The notes under the pieces are model-generated. The model saw only the letters and a program-made list of their open reading frames with translations, had not been told where the DNA came from and made no database searches. Position numbers and translations under genes: made by a program. A stretch of 37,723 nt of DNA from JAGLQA01 sp023135565 (GTDB taxonomy: Bacteria > Acidobacteriota > Aminicenantia > UBA2199): assembly GCA_030639305.1 (NCBI GenBank), contig DAOWCY010000053.1:1-37723 (forward strand), read 5' to 3'. Of this stretch, positions 1-8,500 are shown one piece after another; the first letter of the stretch is position 1, and the number at the start of each line of letters is the position of its first letter.

Positions 1-213
1 ATAATATGGCAATTGTCAATACCTGAAACCAATTATTTTAATATTTATTTCTTTTTTATGTCTACGAAAATCGACTAATTTACCTCGAAATCCTTATTTA
101 TCAAGGGTTTTGGGTTTTTTTCCGAGGAACATCCGTTATAGTATTATTTTTTTCTTTTAGCAATCCGGGTTTTCAGCAAACATAAATTCCAAACGATTTC
201 TTGAATTTTTCAT
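1..213. other. AT-rich flank, no gene seen
   Basis: This AT-rich stretch at the window edge has no reading frame with a ribosome binding site and no recognisable RNA. It may be the downstream region of a gene that lies outside the window. Confidence 0.4.
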
Positions 214-242
214 TTGACAGTTTTTGCTCGATATGGTATTTT
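214..242 (+). promoter_or_regulatory. Sigma-70-type promoter of the PHP phosphatase gene
   Basis: A perfect -35 TTGACA (214-219) is followed by a 17-base spacer and a weaker -10 TATTTT (237-242). The predicted start of transcription falls at about 249-251, which is the ATG of the downstream gene. No Shine-Dalgarno sequence is visible, so the message may be leaderless. Confidence 0.55.
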
Positions 243-250
243 TTAACCTG

Positions 251-1054
251 ATGCGGGATTACCATTTACATACTTCTTACTGCCGCCATGCTTACGGTGA
301 AATGTCGGACTTCATCGAGTCCGCCATCGAAAACGGCATGGTCGAAATTTGCTTTACCGACCATATCCCCCTACCCGACGGTTTTGACTCATCCCACCGC
401 ATGGCCATGGAGGATATGGAAAAATACGTAGGCCAACTGCGGAAATTACGGCAGATGTACCCGGAAATTTCGATTTTGATTGGAATCGAAGCGGACTATA
501 TCGAAGGTTATGAAAAATTTATAGAAGAGTTCACATCCCTTTATTCTTTAGACCTGGTGATTATGTCCGTCCATTTTATAAAGGATTGGCCTAATAATCA
601 ATGGGTGTTTAGTTTCAGCTACACCGAAGAAACGCTGCCGAAAATATACCACGAATATTTTACCGCTATGTACCGGGGGATTAAAACCGGGCTTTTCGAT
701 GTGGTGGGGCATATGGATTTGATTAAAAGACCGAACCATCCGGTGCTGGAAACCAATCGTGAAGATATCGAAATGATTCTCGATGCCGTTCACCGGCAGA
801 AAATGAGTATCGAAATCAACACGTCGGGGCTGCGAAAAACCATCGCGGAAACTTTCCCCGCTCCCGGTATCGTCGAAATGGCCGTCAAAAGAGGCATCAC
901 TATGACGTTGGGTTCCGATTCTCACATACCGCCGCAGGTGGGTTTTCAATTCGAGGATGTGTTAAGAGAGACCGGCAAATTCCCGGGCCTCAAATTAGCC
1001 CGTTACCAGAAACGAAAGGTGGCCGGTGTGGAGATGCCGGTATTCATGGGCTGA
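251..1054 (+). CDS. hisJ: Histidinol-phosphatase of the PHP family (HisJ/HisK type)
   Basis: This cytoplasmic enzyme would hydrolyse L-histidinol phosphate to histidinol in histidine biosynthesis. All metal-binding motifs of the PHP fold are visible from the ATG at 251: DYHLHT (residues 3-8), FTDHIPLP, GIEADY, SVHF, GHMDL, EINTSG and LGSDSH near the end. The length of 267 residues matches the HisJ family (about 265-275). TTG 224 and ATG 233 lie in frame upstream, but 251 places the HxH motif at the N-terminus as is usual, and it coincides with the predicted transcription start. No other his genes are present. The gene converges on lpxK, with only 8 bases between the stop codons. Some members of this family act on other phosphate esters, so the substrate is inferred. 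Confidence 0.85.
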   Translation: MRDYHLHTSYCRHAYGEMSDFIESAIENGMVEICFTDHIPLPDGFDSSHRMAMEDMEKYVGQLRKLRQMYPEISILIGIEADYIEGYEKFIEEFTSLYSLDLVIMSVHFIKDWPNNQWVFSFSYTEETLPKIYHEYFTAMYRGIKTGLFDVVGHMDLIKRPNHPVLETNREDIEMILDAVHRQKMSIEINTSGLRKTIAETFPAPGIVEMAVKRGITMTLGSDSHIPPQVGFQFEDVLRETGKFPGLKLARYQKRKVAGVEMPVFMG

Positions 1055-1062
1055 ATAAGGGG

Positions 1063-2250
1063 TTACGACTGAGCGGGGTCCCGCGGGATAAGCCCGGCTA
1101 TATCCACATCGAGTTTGATCACATTGCGAACATATAATAAAGGGATATCCCTTAAATCGAAATCCATTATCTTTACATAATCTTTCTCTGTGCAGACAAG
1201 ATACTGCGCTCCCAACTGCCGCCTCCCGCTGTCTAATTCACGAATGTCCGCTTCGGTAAAAGCAAAATGATCTTTGTACCCCTGGAACCCGGTCAGGTTA
1301 AAATCAGACAGGTCCCGCCTGAACCGGCGGTTGTCTCCTACACCGGAAAATCCGAATAAAACAGCTTGCCCGGGGTCTATTGCTTTCTCGGCGGCGTCAT
1401 AAAAGTTCTCGATGGCAAAATAATAAGCGCCTATCAACGGTTTTCGATTCACTGCTTCTTTGCCTCCGGCGGCAAGGGGGGCTTTTTTGAAAAATCGCCC
1501 CCCTTGACCCCCCAAAAAACTTTTGCTTAGCGAAACGCCTTCCTGCCTTGAGGAACGCACCTTATGGGCTCCCCGCGCCGCGTTTTGGGGCCTACAAGCG
1601 ACCAACTTTAATAGACGATTTAAACGATAACGGGAACCTCCAGGCTTTCCTGTCTCGACAGGCAGCCCCTTATGGGCTCCCTGCGCCGCAGGGCCGGGGA
1701 CAAAATAAAACACATAGTCCTCTTCTTTCATAAGAAACTTGAAATTCCTCAGGTAATAATAAGGCTGAAACGGATTAAAAAGCATAATTTTAACGTCACG
1801 GTATATGTCGGTGGATTGGAAACCGTCATCGAGAATAATCACCCGGTTCCCCCTTTCGACAGCTTTTTTTATCGACCGGTGCCGGTCCCTGCCGATCAAT
1901 ATATCGGTACCGGGGAAGCGGGTTTTTAATAATTTGGCTTCATCACCCACCTGCGCGGCGGTGAATCCGGGTTCCACCAAAACACCTGCCTGTTCATACT
2001 GGGCTTTATACCCCCGGCTGACAATGGCAAATTGAATCCCGGCTTCCTGTAAACTCCTGCCGGTTTCGATAATCAAAGGGGTCTTGCCCGTACCTCCGAA
2101 AGAAAGATTATCTATAGATATAATCACTGCTTCACTGTATCGTTTGCAGCGGAGAGATTTTAACTTCAAATTAAAAAAAGATAAGGATTTGAATTTAATC
2201 GACAACAGGTTCAAAAAAGCAACCAATACCGGGTTTTTATACTGCTTCAT
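1063..2250 (-). CDS. lpxK: Tetraacyldisaccharide 4'-kinase (LpxK) carrying an in-frame repeat insertion
   Basis: LpxK phosphorylates the 4' position of the lipid A disaccharide at the inner face of the cytoplasmic membrane. Family signatures from the ATG at 2250 (395 residues) are the P-loop GGTGKTP (about 52-58), DDGFQ (141-145) and the late YKDHFAF motif. The chosen ATG is preceded by GGGGGAAAG and lies 20 bases inside the end of waaA. The protein is about 80 residues longer than a compact LpxK. The excess, about residues 186-264, is read straight through a copy of the interspersed repeat family at 1461-1700 without a stop or frameshift. The flanking halves (ending DYVFYFVPG and resuming KPLIGAYYFAIENF) look like a normal LpxK. 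It is the third gene of an HK-waaA-lpxK operon. Whether the enlarged enzyme folds and works cannot be told from sequence. Confidence 0.88.
   Translation of the reverse strand: MKQYKNPVLVAFLNLLSIKFKSLSFFNLKLKSLRCKRYSEAVIISIDNLSFGGTGKTPLIIETGRSLQEAGIQFAIVSRGYKAQYEQAGVLVEPGFTAAQVGDEAKLLKTRFPGTDILIGRDRHRSIKKAVERGNRVIILDDGFQSTDIYRDVKIMLFNPFQPYYYLRNFKFLMKEEDYVFYFVPGPAAQGAHKGLPVETGKPGGSRYRLNRLLKLVACRPQNAARGAHKVRSSRQEGVSLSKSFLGGQGGRFFKKAPLAAGGKEAVNRKPLIGAYYFAIENFYDAAEKAIDPGQAVLFGFSGVGDNRRFRRDLSDFNLTGFQGYKDHFAFTEADIRELDSGRRQLGAQYLVCTEKDYVKIMDFDLRDIPLLYVRNVIKLDVDIAGLIPRDPAQS
1461..1700. repeat. Interspersed hairpin repeat, copy R1, inside lpxK
   Basis: The A-type end runs from 1461: TGCCTCCGGCGGCAA, then a G6-T6/A5-C6 hairpin, then CCCCCCAAAAAACTTTTG. 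After that come two related segments beginning CTTATGGGCTCCC (1562 and 1670), each with a small GC hairpin. The A end closely matches copies R3 (16940), R4 (17905) and, inverted, R9 (ending 35927). The right boundary is approximate. The copy is translated in frame as part of lpxK on the minus strand. Confidence 0.8.
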
Positions 2251-2269
2251 CTTTCCCCCGCCGCAAAAT

Positions 2270-3562
2270 CTAAGACTCAAGCACTGCCTGCACTTCCCGC
2301 AGGATACAGTCCACGGAACCTCTGCGCTGGAAAACCGCCTCTTCAGCCCGGACCTTTACCTTTTCAAAATCGACGCTGTCTACAGCCGATAAAAAATCCA
2401 TCAGTTCATCCGCACCGGTCACTTTTTTATACACGCCCCGGTTCTCCAACTCCCGGCCGATGTCGGGGAAATTATTATACCAGGGGCCACCGACGATTAA
2501 TTTCCCTAATACGGCCGGCTCGTAAAGATTGTGGCCGCCTATCTTGCGGTCAAATGTGCCGCCCATAAAAACAACGTCGCTTATTTTCATTACATTAAAC
2601 AGGTAACCCATTTTGTCGAATATTAAAACCTCCGCTTCGATGTCGATAGACCGGGAACTGCTCCAGCGGGCATACTTCACTCCCCGGCTGCTCAGGGCTT
2701 TCTCGATCTCTTCCACCCTGTCTAAATGACGGGGCACAAGAATAACCGCAAAATTTTCACAAAGACGCTTTAGTATAGGTATAATTATATCTTCATCACT
2801 GCGGTGAGTGCTGGCTAATGTGAAAACCGGCTTACTTGTTTCTTGCCTCCGGGGCTGCGGCGCACCCACCCTCTTAGTCCCGGCTATTTTTAAATACCGC
2901 CTGATCTCGATGTCGGTAGGCAGCCTCTCCGCCGCGTCAAAAGCCGTGTCCGCTTTAATATTGCCGCAAACCACGATCTTCACGGAAGGAACGCCTAACT
3001 GCGAAAACCTCTCTTCGTATATCTCAGCCTGCACTAAAAAACGGTCGATGTTCTTAAAAAACCGGCCTAAGAAAAAATTAAATACTTTGTACCTCCTGAA
3101 AGCAGGTTCGGAAATCCGGCCGTTTATTAAACAAATCGGTACCCCGGCTCTGCGGGTTAACACACTCCAATTGGGCCAGATTTCCAGTTCGTTCAATATG
3201 AGTATCTCCGGGTCTATCTGCTTTAAAAATTTCTTCACCGTAAAAGAAAAATCAAAAGGAGAATTTATCACTTTTATACTTTTATACTCTTTTTGGGCAA
3301 ACTCGAAACCCGCCGGCGTGGTCACGGAAAGCACGATCTCTCTATCGGACCGCACATCTAACTGTTCGATCAATGACTTTAGACTTTTTACTTCACCCAC
3401 CGAAACCGCATGTATCCAGGTGCGTTTCTTTTCTCCCGGTTCTATCCCCGGCGATAACCGCCCCCGCAGTAACCGGCGATAACTCTTTTTGAAAAGATAC
3501 CGCACCCACAGCGGCAGCCCTAACAGCAAAAAAAACAAGTATAAAATATCAAATAGAAACAA
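2270..3562 (-). CDS. waaA: 3-deoxy-D-manno-octulosonic acid transferase (WaaA/KdtA)
   Basis: This GT-B glycosyltransferase adds Kdo from CMP-Kdo to lipid IVA at the inner membrane. An N-terminal membrane anchor (DILYLFFLLLGLPLW) is followed by the catalytic motif HAVSVGE with its general-base Glu, INGR, and a C-terminal half with ASTHRSDED, VPRH, MGGTFDRKIGGHN and a nearby Glu, as in the family. The length (about 430) is normal. GTG 3568 overlaps the GGAGG, so TTG 3562, five bases after it, is the better start. It lies 39 bases after the histidine kinase and overlaps lpxK by about 20 bases, so the three genes form one operon. About 15 residues (TKRVGAPQPRRQETS, roughly 2833-2877) sit just before the KPVFTLASTH strand. 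They contain TTGCCTCCGG, the terminal motif of the repeat family, and may be a small insertion scar. Confidence 0.92.
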   Translation of the reverse strand: MFLFDILYLFFLLLGLPLWVRYLFKKSYRRLLRGRLSPGIEPGEKKRTWIHAVSVGEVKSLKSLIEQLDVRSDREIVLSVTTPAGFEFAQKEYKSIKVINSPFDFSFTVKKFLKQIDPEILILNELEIWPNWSVLTRRAGVPICLINGRISEPAFRRYKVFNFFLGRFFKNIDRFLVQAEIYEERFSQLGVPSVKIVVCGNIKADTAFDAAERLPTDIEIRRYLKIAGTKRVGAPQPRRQETSKPVFTLASTHRSDEDIIIPILKRLCENFAVILVPRHLDRVEEIEKALSSRGVKYARWSSSRSIDIEAEVLIFDKMGYLFNVMKISDVVFMGGTFDRKIGGHNLYEPAVLGKLIVGGPWYNNFPDIGRELENRGVYKKVTGADELMDFLSAVDSVDFEKVKVRAEEAVFQRRGSVDCILREVQAVLES

Positions 3563-3601
3563 AACCACCTCCAGGCAGCGCTGCCCCGGGAAACGCCATA
3601 T

Positions 3602-5002
3602 TTATTCAAAAATTTTCAAAGTAGTATAAAACTCATCGCTAATGTAAGGCATGGTGATAGTAAAACAACTGCCCTGGCCCGGCTCGCTTTCCACATCTAC
3701 CGTTCCTTTATGCAGCTCGGTCAAACGCTTCACCATTGTCAACCCCAGCCCGGTGCCTTCATCTTTTCGGCTCGAAGTAGAATCGAGCTGCTCGAAAGGT
3801 GTGAACAACTTTTTTTTATCTTCTTCAGCTATACCTACCCCGGAATCTTTTACGGAAAATTTAAACTTGTCTCCAGCCGTGGATTCTTTCCACAACCGCA
3901 CCGAAATATTCCCGCCGTCCGGGGTGAACTTTACCGCATTGGAAAGAAGATTGTAAATAATTTGTTTAAATTTCCTGGGGTCTACATATACTTTATTCAC
4001 CTTTTCGTCTATGTCCAACCGGATATCTAAGTTGTGGGCCCCGGCTTTTTCTTTTACTACCGACAGGCTATTTTTTAACAGGGCCGGGATATCGGTTTTT
4101 TCAAGATCCAGGCTCATTTTGCCGGCCTCGATTTTCGATAAGTCCAGGATGTCGTTTATGAGTGACAGCAGGTGTTCCCCGCTGGAAAAGATGTCGTTTA
4201 TATATTCTTCCTGATCGGGTTCGAGAGTACCGGCCATGCCGTCCTTAAGAATCTCCGAGAAACCGATAATGGCATTCAACGGCGTCCTCAGTTCGTGGGA
4301 AACCCGGGCAAGAAAATCGGACTTGGCCCTGCCGGCAGCTTCTAACTGGACGGTGCGGTTTTTTAATTCCCGCTCGATCATTTTACGGTGGGTAATATCT
4401 TCGATGGACAGCAGGAATATCCTTTTGCGTTCTACAGATACCCGCCGGGCGGTCAAAAGCAAAATCCGTACGCCGATGGTAGAAAATTTATGTTCGAGCT
4501 CGAAATTTTTTAAGACTCCTTTTTGTTCGAAAATTTCTCCCGGCAAATCCCGCAGTTGTGGGATATCCCAATCGTTATTTCCCAATTTATATAATATTTC
4601 CCCTTTGGTTTCAGCGGGGTCTATCCTGAATGTCCGGTGGAAAGCGCGGTTAGCCAGGATGATTCTCAACTCCGCATCGAGAACCAGTAAGGGGTACTGC
4701 ACCGTATCGATTATTTCCATGGAGAAGCGGCGTGCATCTTCTAAAGCGGTTGTATAAGCGGTAATCCTTTTTATGATATTCCTTGAATGTTGATTGAACA
4801 GGAATATGACTAAAACCAACAAAAAGGCAAGAAAAGAGATTAACGCCGCAACCGAAAAATCGGGAACGTTTAGAAACGCCTCATAGAGTGTTTTGAGCAG
4901 CAGTAATAGAAGGCCGTAAATAATAATAGAAACGATGGCTTTTAATTTCCGTAATTCAGCTTCAAAGCCGCCCGGTAGTTTTGTCGAAGGTCTCCGCTTC
5001 AT
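3602..5002 (-). CDS. Membrane sensor histidine kinase (PAS-HisKA-HATPase)
   Basis: This 466-residue kinase has two transmembrane helices (about residues 23-40 and 50-70), a PAS-like domain (about 92-210), HisKA with phospho-acceptor His236 in SHELRTPLN, and an HATPase_c domain with the N box NLLSNAVKFT (351-360), the G1 box DSGVGI and the G2 box GTGLG (416-420). It would autophosphorylate and pass phosphate to a response regulator, but no regulator gene lies in the window. The start ATG has AAGGTGAG upstream. A strong promoter lies at 5149-5177. The kinase is the first large gene of an operon with waaA and lpxK, so its expression is linked to lipopolysaccharide synthesis. The signal it senses is unknown. 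The short periplasmic loop suggests membrane or cytoplasmic PAS sensing. Confidence 0.92.
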   Translation of the reverse strand: MKRRPSTKLPGGFEAELRKLKAIVSIIIYGLLLLLLKTLYEAFLNVPDFSVAALISFLAFLLVLVIFLFNQHSRNIIKRITAYTTALEDARRFSMEIIDTVQYPLLVLDAELRIILANRAFHRTFRIDPAETKGEILYKLGNNDWDIPQLRDLPGEIFEQKGVLKNFELEHKFSTIGVRILLLTARRVSVERKRIFLLSIEDITHRKMIERELKNRTVQLEAAGRAKSDFLARVSHELRTPLNAIIGFSEILKDGMAGTLEPDQEEYINDIFSSGEHLLSLINDILDLSKIEAGKMSLDLEKTDIPALLKNSLSVVKEKAGAHNLDIRLDIDEKVNKVYVDPRKFKQIIYNLLSNAVKFTPDGGNISVRLWKESTAGDKFKFSVKDSGVGIAEEDKKKLFTPFEQLDSTSSRKDEGTGLGLTMVKRLTELHKGTVDVESEPGQGSCFTITMPYISDEFYTTLKIFE

Positions 5003-5013
5003 CTCAGCTCACC

Positions 5014-5142
5014 TTATAGGCGGCTCCGTCCGGCAAAGAACGCTTTATCCGGGCATCTTGCCGGGAGGCATGCGGATCCCCGGGTATCATGGTAAAGGAT
5101 TCGTTTTCGGGCTGCCGGTATTGAAGAGTGTTTAGTAGACAT
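5014..5142 (-). CDS. Possible 42-residue leaderless leader peptide
   Basis: The ATG at 5142 lies exactly where transcription should start from the promoter at 5149-5177, seven bases after the -10 box. The frame runs 42 codons and its TAA overlaps the kinase ribosome binding site (TAAGGTGAG), 11 bases before the kinase ATG. This is a good geometry for translational coupling. The peptide is basic and matches no family known to me. It may be a leader peptide or chance. Confidence 0.3.
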   Translation of the reverse strand: MSTKHSSIPAARKRILYHDTRGSACLPARCPDKAFFAGRSRL

Positions 5143-5148
5143 AGGGAT

Positions 5149-5177
5149 ATTATAGAAGAAAAAATTAACTTTTGCAA
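5149..5177 (-). promoter_or_regulatory. Strong promoter of the HK-waaA-lpxK operon
   Basis: On the minus strand, -35 TTGCAA (5177-5172) is followed by a 17-base spacer and a perfect -10 TATAAT (5154-5149). The predicted start is at about 5142, which gives an approximately 140-base leader before the kinase ATG. Confidence 0.7.
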
Positions 5178-5249
5178 GTCCGCGGCGTAGTTCAGATGGT
5201 TTTTCCCCCATTTCCCCCGGTTGGGGGAGATCGTTAGACAAAATGTGCA

Positions 5250-5299
5250 CATTAGTTGTATCTTTGGTTGTATTTTCGATTATCGTCTTATAAAACCAA
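5250..5299 (-). promoter_or_regulatory. Upstream element shared with the C25 peptidase gene
   Basis: The 24-base plus-strand segment 5250-5273 matches 9457-9480 with one mismatch. It contains two GTTGTAT words about one helical turn apart. A short dyad-like segment with CCAAAGTC follows at about 5290, comparable to the CTAAAGTCC dyads at 9497-9536. Both elements have the same orientation relative to the minus-strand genes they precede. They may bind a shared regulator (inference). Confidence 0.45.
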
Positions 5300-5351
5300 A
5301 GTCTTATGCTACTTTGTGGGGGGGCATTTATTCTTCCGGTTAATTTGTTTT

Positions 5352-5455
5352 ATTTGCCTCCGGCGGCCCTGCCGGGGGCCAAACTTTTGAAAAAGTTTGA
5401 TCAAAACTTCTGATTATTTAAAAGCAAAAGCGCTCACCCGCTGCCCCTGCCAGGG
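5352..5455. repeat. Interspersed hairpin repeat, copy R2 (B-type end)
   Basis: The copy begins TTTGCCTCCGGCGGCCC, continues with CTGCCGGGGGCC and the hairpin CAAACTTTTGAAAAAGTTTG, then TGATCAAAAC. It matches the B ends of R3, R7, R8 and R9. The far end is degraded and approximate. Confidence 0.75.
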
Positions 5456-5495
5456 GTTATTTCATCGTCTCCGGGTGCCTTTTTTGACCCGAAAT

Positions 5496-5526
5496 AAAAA
5501 GGCCGGGATCGGAATCCCGGCCTTTT
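5496..5526 (-). terminator. Intrinsic terminator of the C25 peptidase gene
   Basis: A perfect 9-bp stem, GGCCGGGAT/ATCCCGGCC, with a four-base loop is flanked by A5 on the left and T4 on the right, so it can act in both directions. It lies about 55 bases past the peptidase stop codon on the minus strand. Confidence 0.9.
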
Positions 5527-5579
5527 GTATTATCGAGAACGTATCCTAAGTATACGTTCGATGTTCGATTTGTAAAGGA

Positions 5580-8500
5580 TTATTGGAGCTCGACTTTATC
5601 TACCCATCCGCAGTCGGAGCCGCTGCTGACAGAGCCGTCCTTGGTAAAGGACCATTTCAGGGTATGGGCGCCGCTGGAGACGGTATAGGTTTTCTGTGCC
5701 CAATTGACGGTACCGGAAATGCTGTCCTGTTCAACGCCGTCGATGTAGAATCTCAGGTAATCATAATTGCTTTCGGATGAGACTTTCCAGTAGAATTTAA
5801 CGGAGGTTTTACCGGAGATAGTGGTTTCCATGGTTGTGGTCTGGCTATCAACGATATTAGCGCTCTCGGCAGCATCGCCGTCGAAATAGGTGGTGGTGGT
5901 CTGGGGAAACCAATCGCCGTTCCCTGACAGGCTGAAGGTCAAGGCCGGGTAGTCCACCGCTTCAGCAATGGCATCCGCGGCCGGGGCCGTGATCTCGAGT
6001 TTATCTACCCAACCGCGGTCGGAACCGCTGCTGACAGAGCCGTCCTTGGTGTAAGACCATTTCAGGGTGTGGGTGCCGGCGCCGATATTGTAAGCCACCT
6101 GGGTCCAGTCTACGGTACCCGCAATGGTGGTTTGTTCAACACCGTCGATATAGAATCTCAGGTAATCATAATTGGTTTCGGACGAGACTTTCCAGTAGAA
6201 TTTAACGGCCTGGGTGGAACCCACCGTAACGCTGGTTTCGATGGTGGTGGACTGGTTGTGGGTAATAGCCCCGCTCCCGGCCGAATCGCCGTCGTAATAA
6301 TAAACTCCGGTGTCTTTGTACCAATCCGCGCTGCCGCTCTTAGTAAAGGTTAAAGAGCCGTTATCTACGGCATCGGCAATTTCATCGGCAGACACAACGT
6401 TTACCGTGATATAATCGACCTTGACTTCATCATCGGAACCGTAAGCGTTGGCCGCAGTCAAGGTGACATTGTAGGCGCCCGCGGTATTATACGTGACGGT
6501 GGGATTCTGGGCCGTGCTGGTGGCGGGGGTGCCGCCTTCGAAGGTCCAGGACCAGGAGGTGGGATTCTCGGTGGAAGTGTCGGTGAAGGTCACGCTCTGT
6601 CCTTCATTGATGGTGGTGCTGCTGGCGGTGAAACCGGCAACCGGGGGCTGCGGTACCGCGCCGGTGATGTTGACGGTGTAGTCTTCCACTTCGCCGTAAG
6701 TGAAGGTTTCGCAGGAAGTCGGAGCCGCGTTGTACTTCATGGATACTCTCATGCGAGTGATGCCGCTGGCTCCGGCCTGTACGGTGAAACTGCCGGATAC
6801 CGTAGAAGTACCGTTACCGCTGAAAACCTGTTCGCCGCTGTCGGTGAAATCGCCGTCCGCATTGTAGTCGATCCAGATGATCCAGTATTCGCTGTAAGAA
6901 CTGCTGGCGAAACCCGGGGTTAAGCTGACACCGGCATTTGCACCGGCGGTAAGGCTGCCGGTGATGGAAGTGAAGTCCGTATAACCGGCCGCACCGGAAG
7001 AGTTGGCGATATCGCCCACATTGACACCGGCGATCCACTCGTAGCTGTAGTCGTTGCCCTGGGAGGCGCAGTAGCTGATGGGCTGTACCTGTACTGTGAT
7101 ATAATCGGTTTTGGTTTCGCCGTCGCTGCCCGTCGAGTTGGAAGCGGTTAGGGATACGGTGTATGTACCGGCTGTGCTGTAGGTGACCGAGGGATTCTGG
7201 GCGGTGCTGGAAGAGGGGCTGCCGCCGCTGAATGTCCAGGCCCAGGAAGTGGGGCTGTTGGTGGAAGTATCGGTAAAGTTGACCGTGCCGCCTTCATAAA
7301 TAGTAGTGGGACTGCCTGTAAAATTGGCTACCGGGGCCTGCATGGCCGCTGCGGTGATGTAGCTGACTTTGGTTTCCGTATCGTTTCCGGCCGCGTTGGT
7401 GGCGGTTAATTCTACCGTGAAGCTGCCGGCGGAATTATAGGTGACCGTGGGATCCTGGGCGGTGCTGGAAGAAGGTGTGCCGCCGGTGAAACTCCAGGAC
7501 CAGGAAGTGGGGCTGTTGGTGGAAGTATCGCTAAAATCGACGCTGCCGCCTGCCATCAAGGAAGTAGGACTACCGGTGAAATCGGCTACCGGGGGATCGG
7601 GAGTTGAAGGGGTAGGCCCATCAGGGGTTCCGGGAGTACGTAACTGCACCGAAGCGTCGCCGAAGCAGGTCCAGGTATCGGCCATGTCTTCGCCGTTAGC
7701 GCCGTTAATGTCGATCATCTTGAACATACCGTTAACAAAACAGCCGCCGAAAGTCCTTCGGCTGGTGATTAAGATGTCGCACATTTCATCCTGGGCGTCC
7801 ATGGGCGGTGTCCAGGACTGGTTGATGGTGGAACCGGCATGGACCACCGAACCGGTGGGGCTGCCGCCGCCGGTGGCGCGCTGCCAGGCTTCGCAGAAGC
7901 AGGTGATGCTTTTGAAATTACCCACCACACAAGCTACACTGAAAATTGCGGGCAGTTCACCCACGTTTGTAAGTGCATCCACATTGGTGTTGGTAAAACT
8001 CCAGCCGCAGGACCAGGAGGTGTTGCTGCCGTGGCCGCAGTACCACATGGTACCGGCGCCGTTGTTGATCAGGGTGGACAGGGCGGAAGTGCTGCCGCCG
8101 TCCTGGTAATTGGTATGAGTGGTGTAACCGTCACCGCTTAAATCACTTAAGATGTAATTCATATGCGTGGCATCGTACTCGTTGTTGTGTCCCGGCCCTT
8201 CGTTGGAAGCCATGCCGATGGCGTGCCTGAAGAAGGTGGCTGAAGAGAGCACATCCTGTTCATAATGGATGGTACGGTCTACCTGGGTGTCTACGTGGCC
8301 GGTATTTTCAGCAGAGAAACGGCCTACGAAGATATCTAAGTAGTGATCTCCGCCGACGATATAACCGTAGTTATTATCGGAGTCGCCGTTGGAGGTGCTG
8401 GAAACGGGCACCTGGGCATTGTCACCAACCAGCAGTAAGAAGGTCAGACCATTGCTGTTGTAGTAATTGGCAACATAAGTTTTTAATGCCGCAGCACTGC

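Noticed and set aside
5002..5180. Riboswitch in the leader of the histidine kinase operon
   Set aside because: The GC-rich leader can form small stems, but I found no consensus of a known riboswitch class such as the c-di-GMP aptamers.
5004..5252. 82-codon minus-strand frame before the histidine kinase
   Set aside because: Its first half lies upstream of the strong promoter and it has no ribosome binding site. Only the shorter leaderless frame from 5142 is worth considering.
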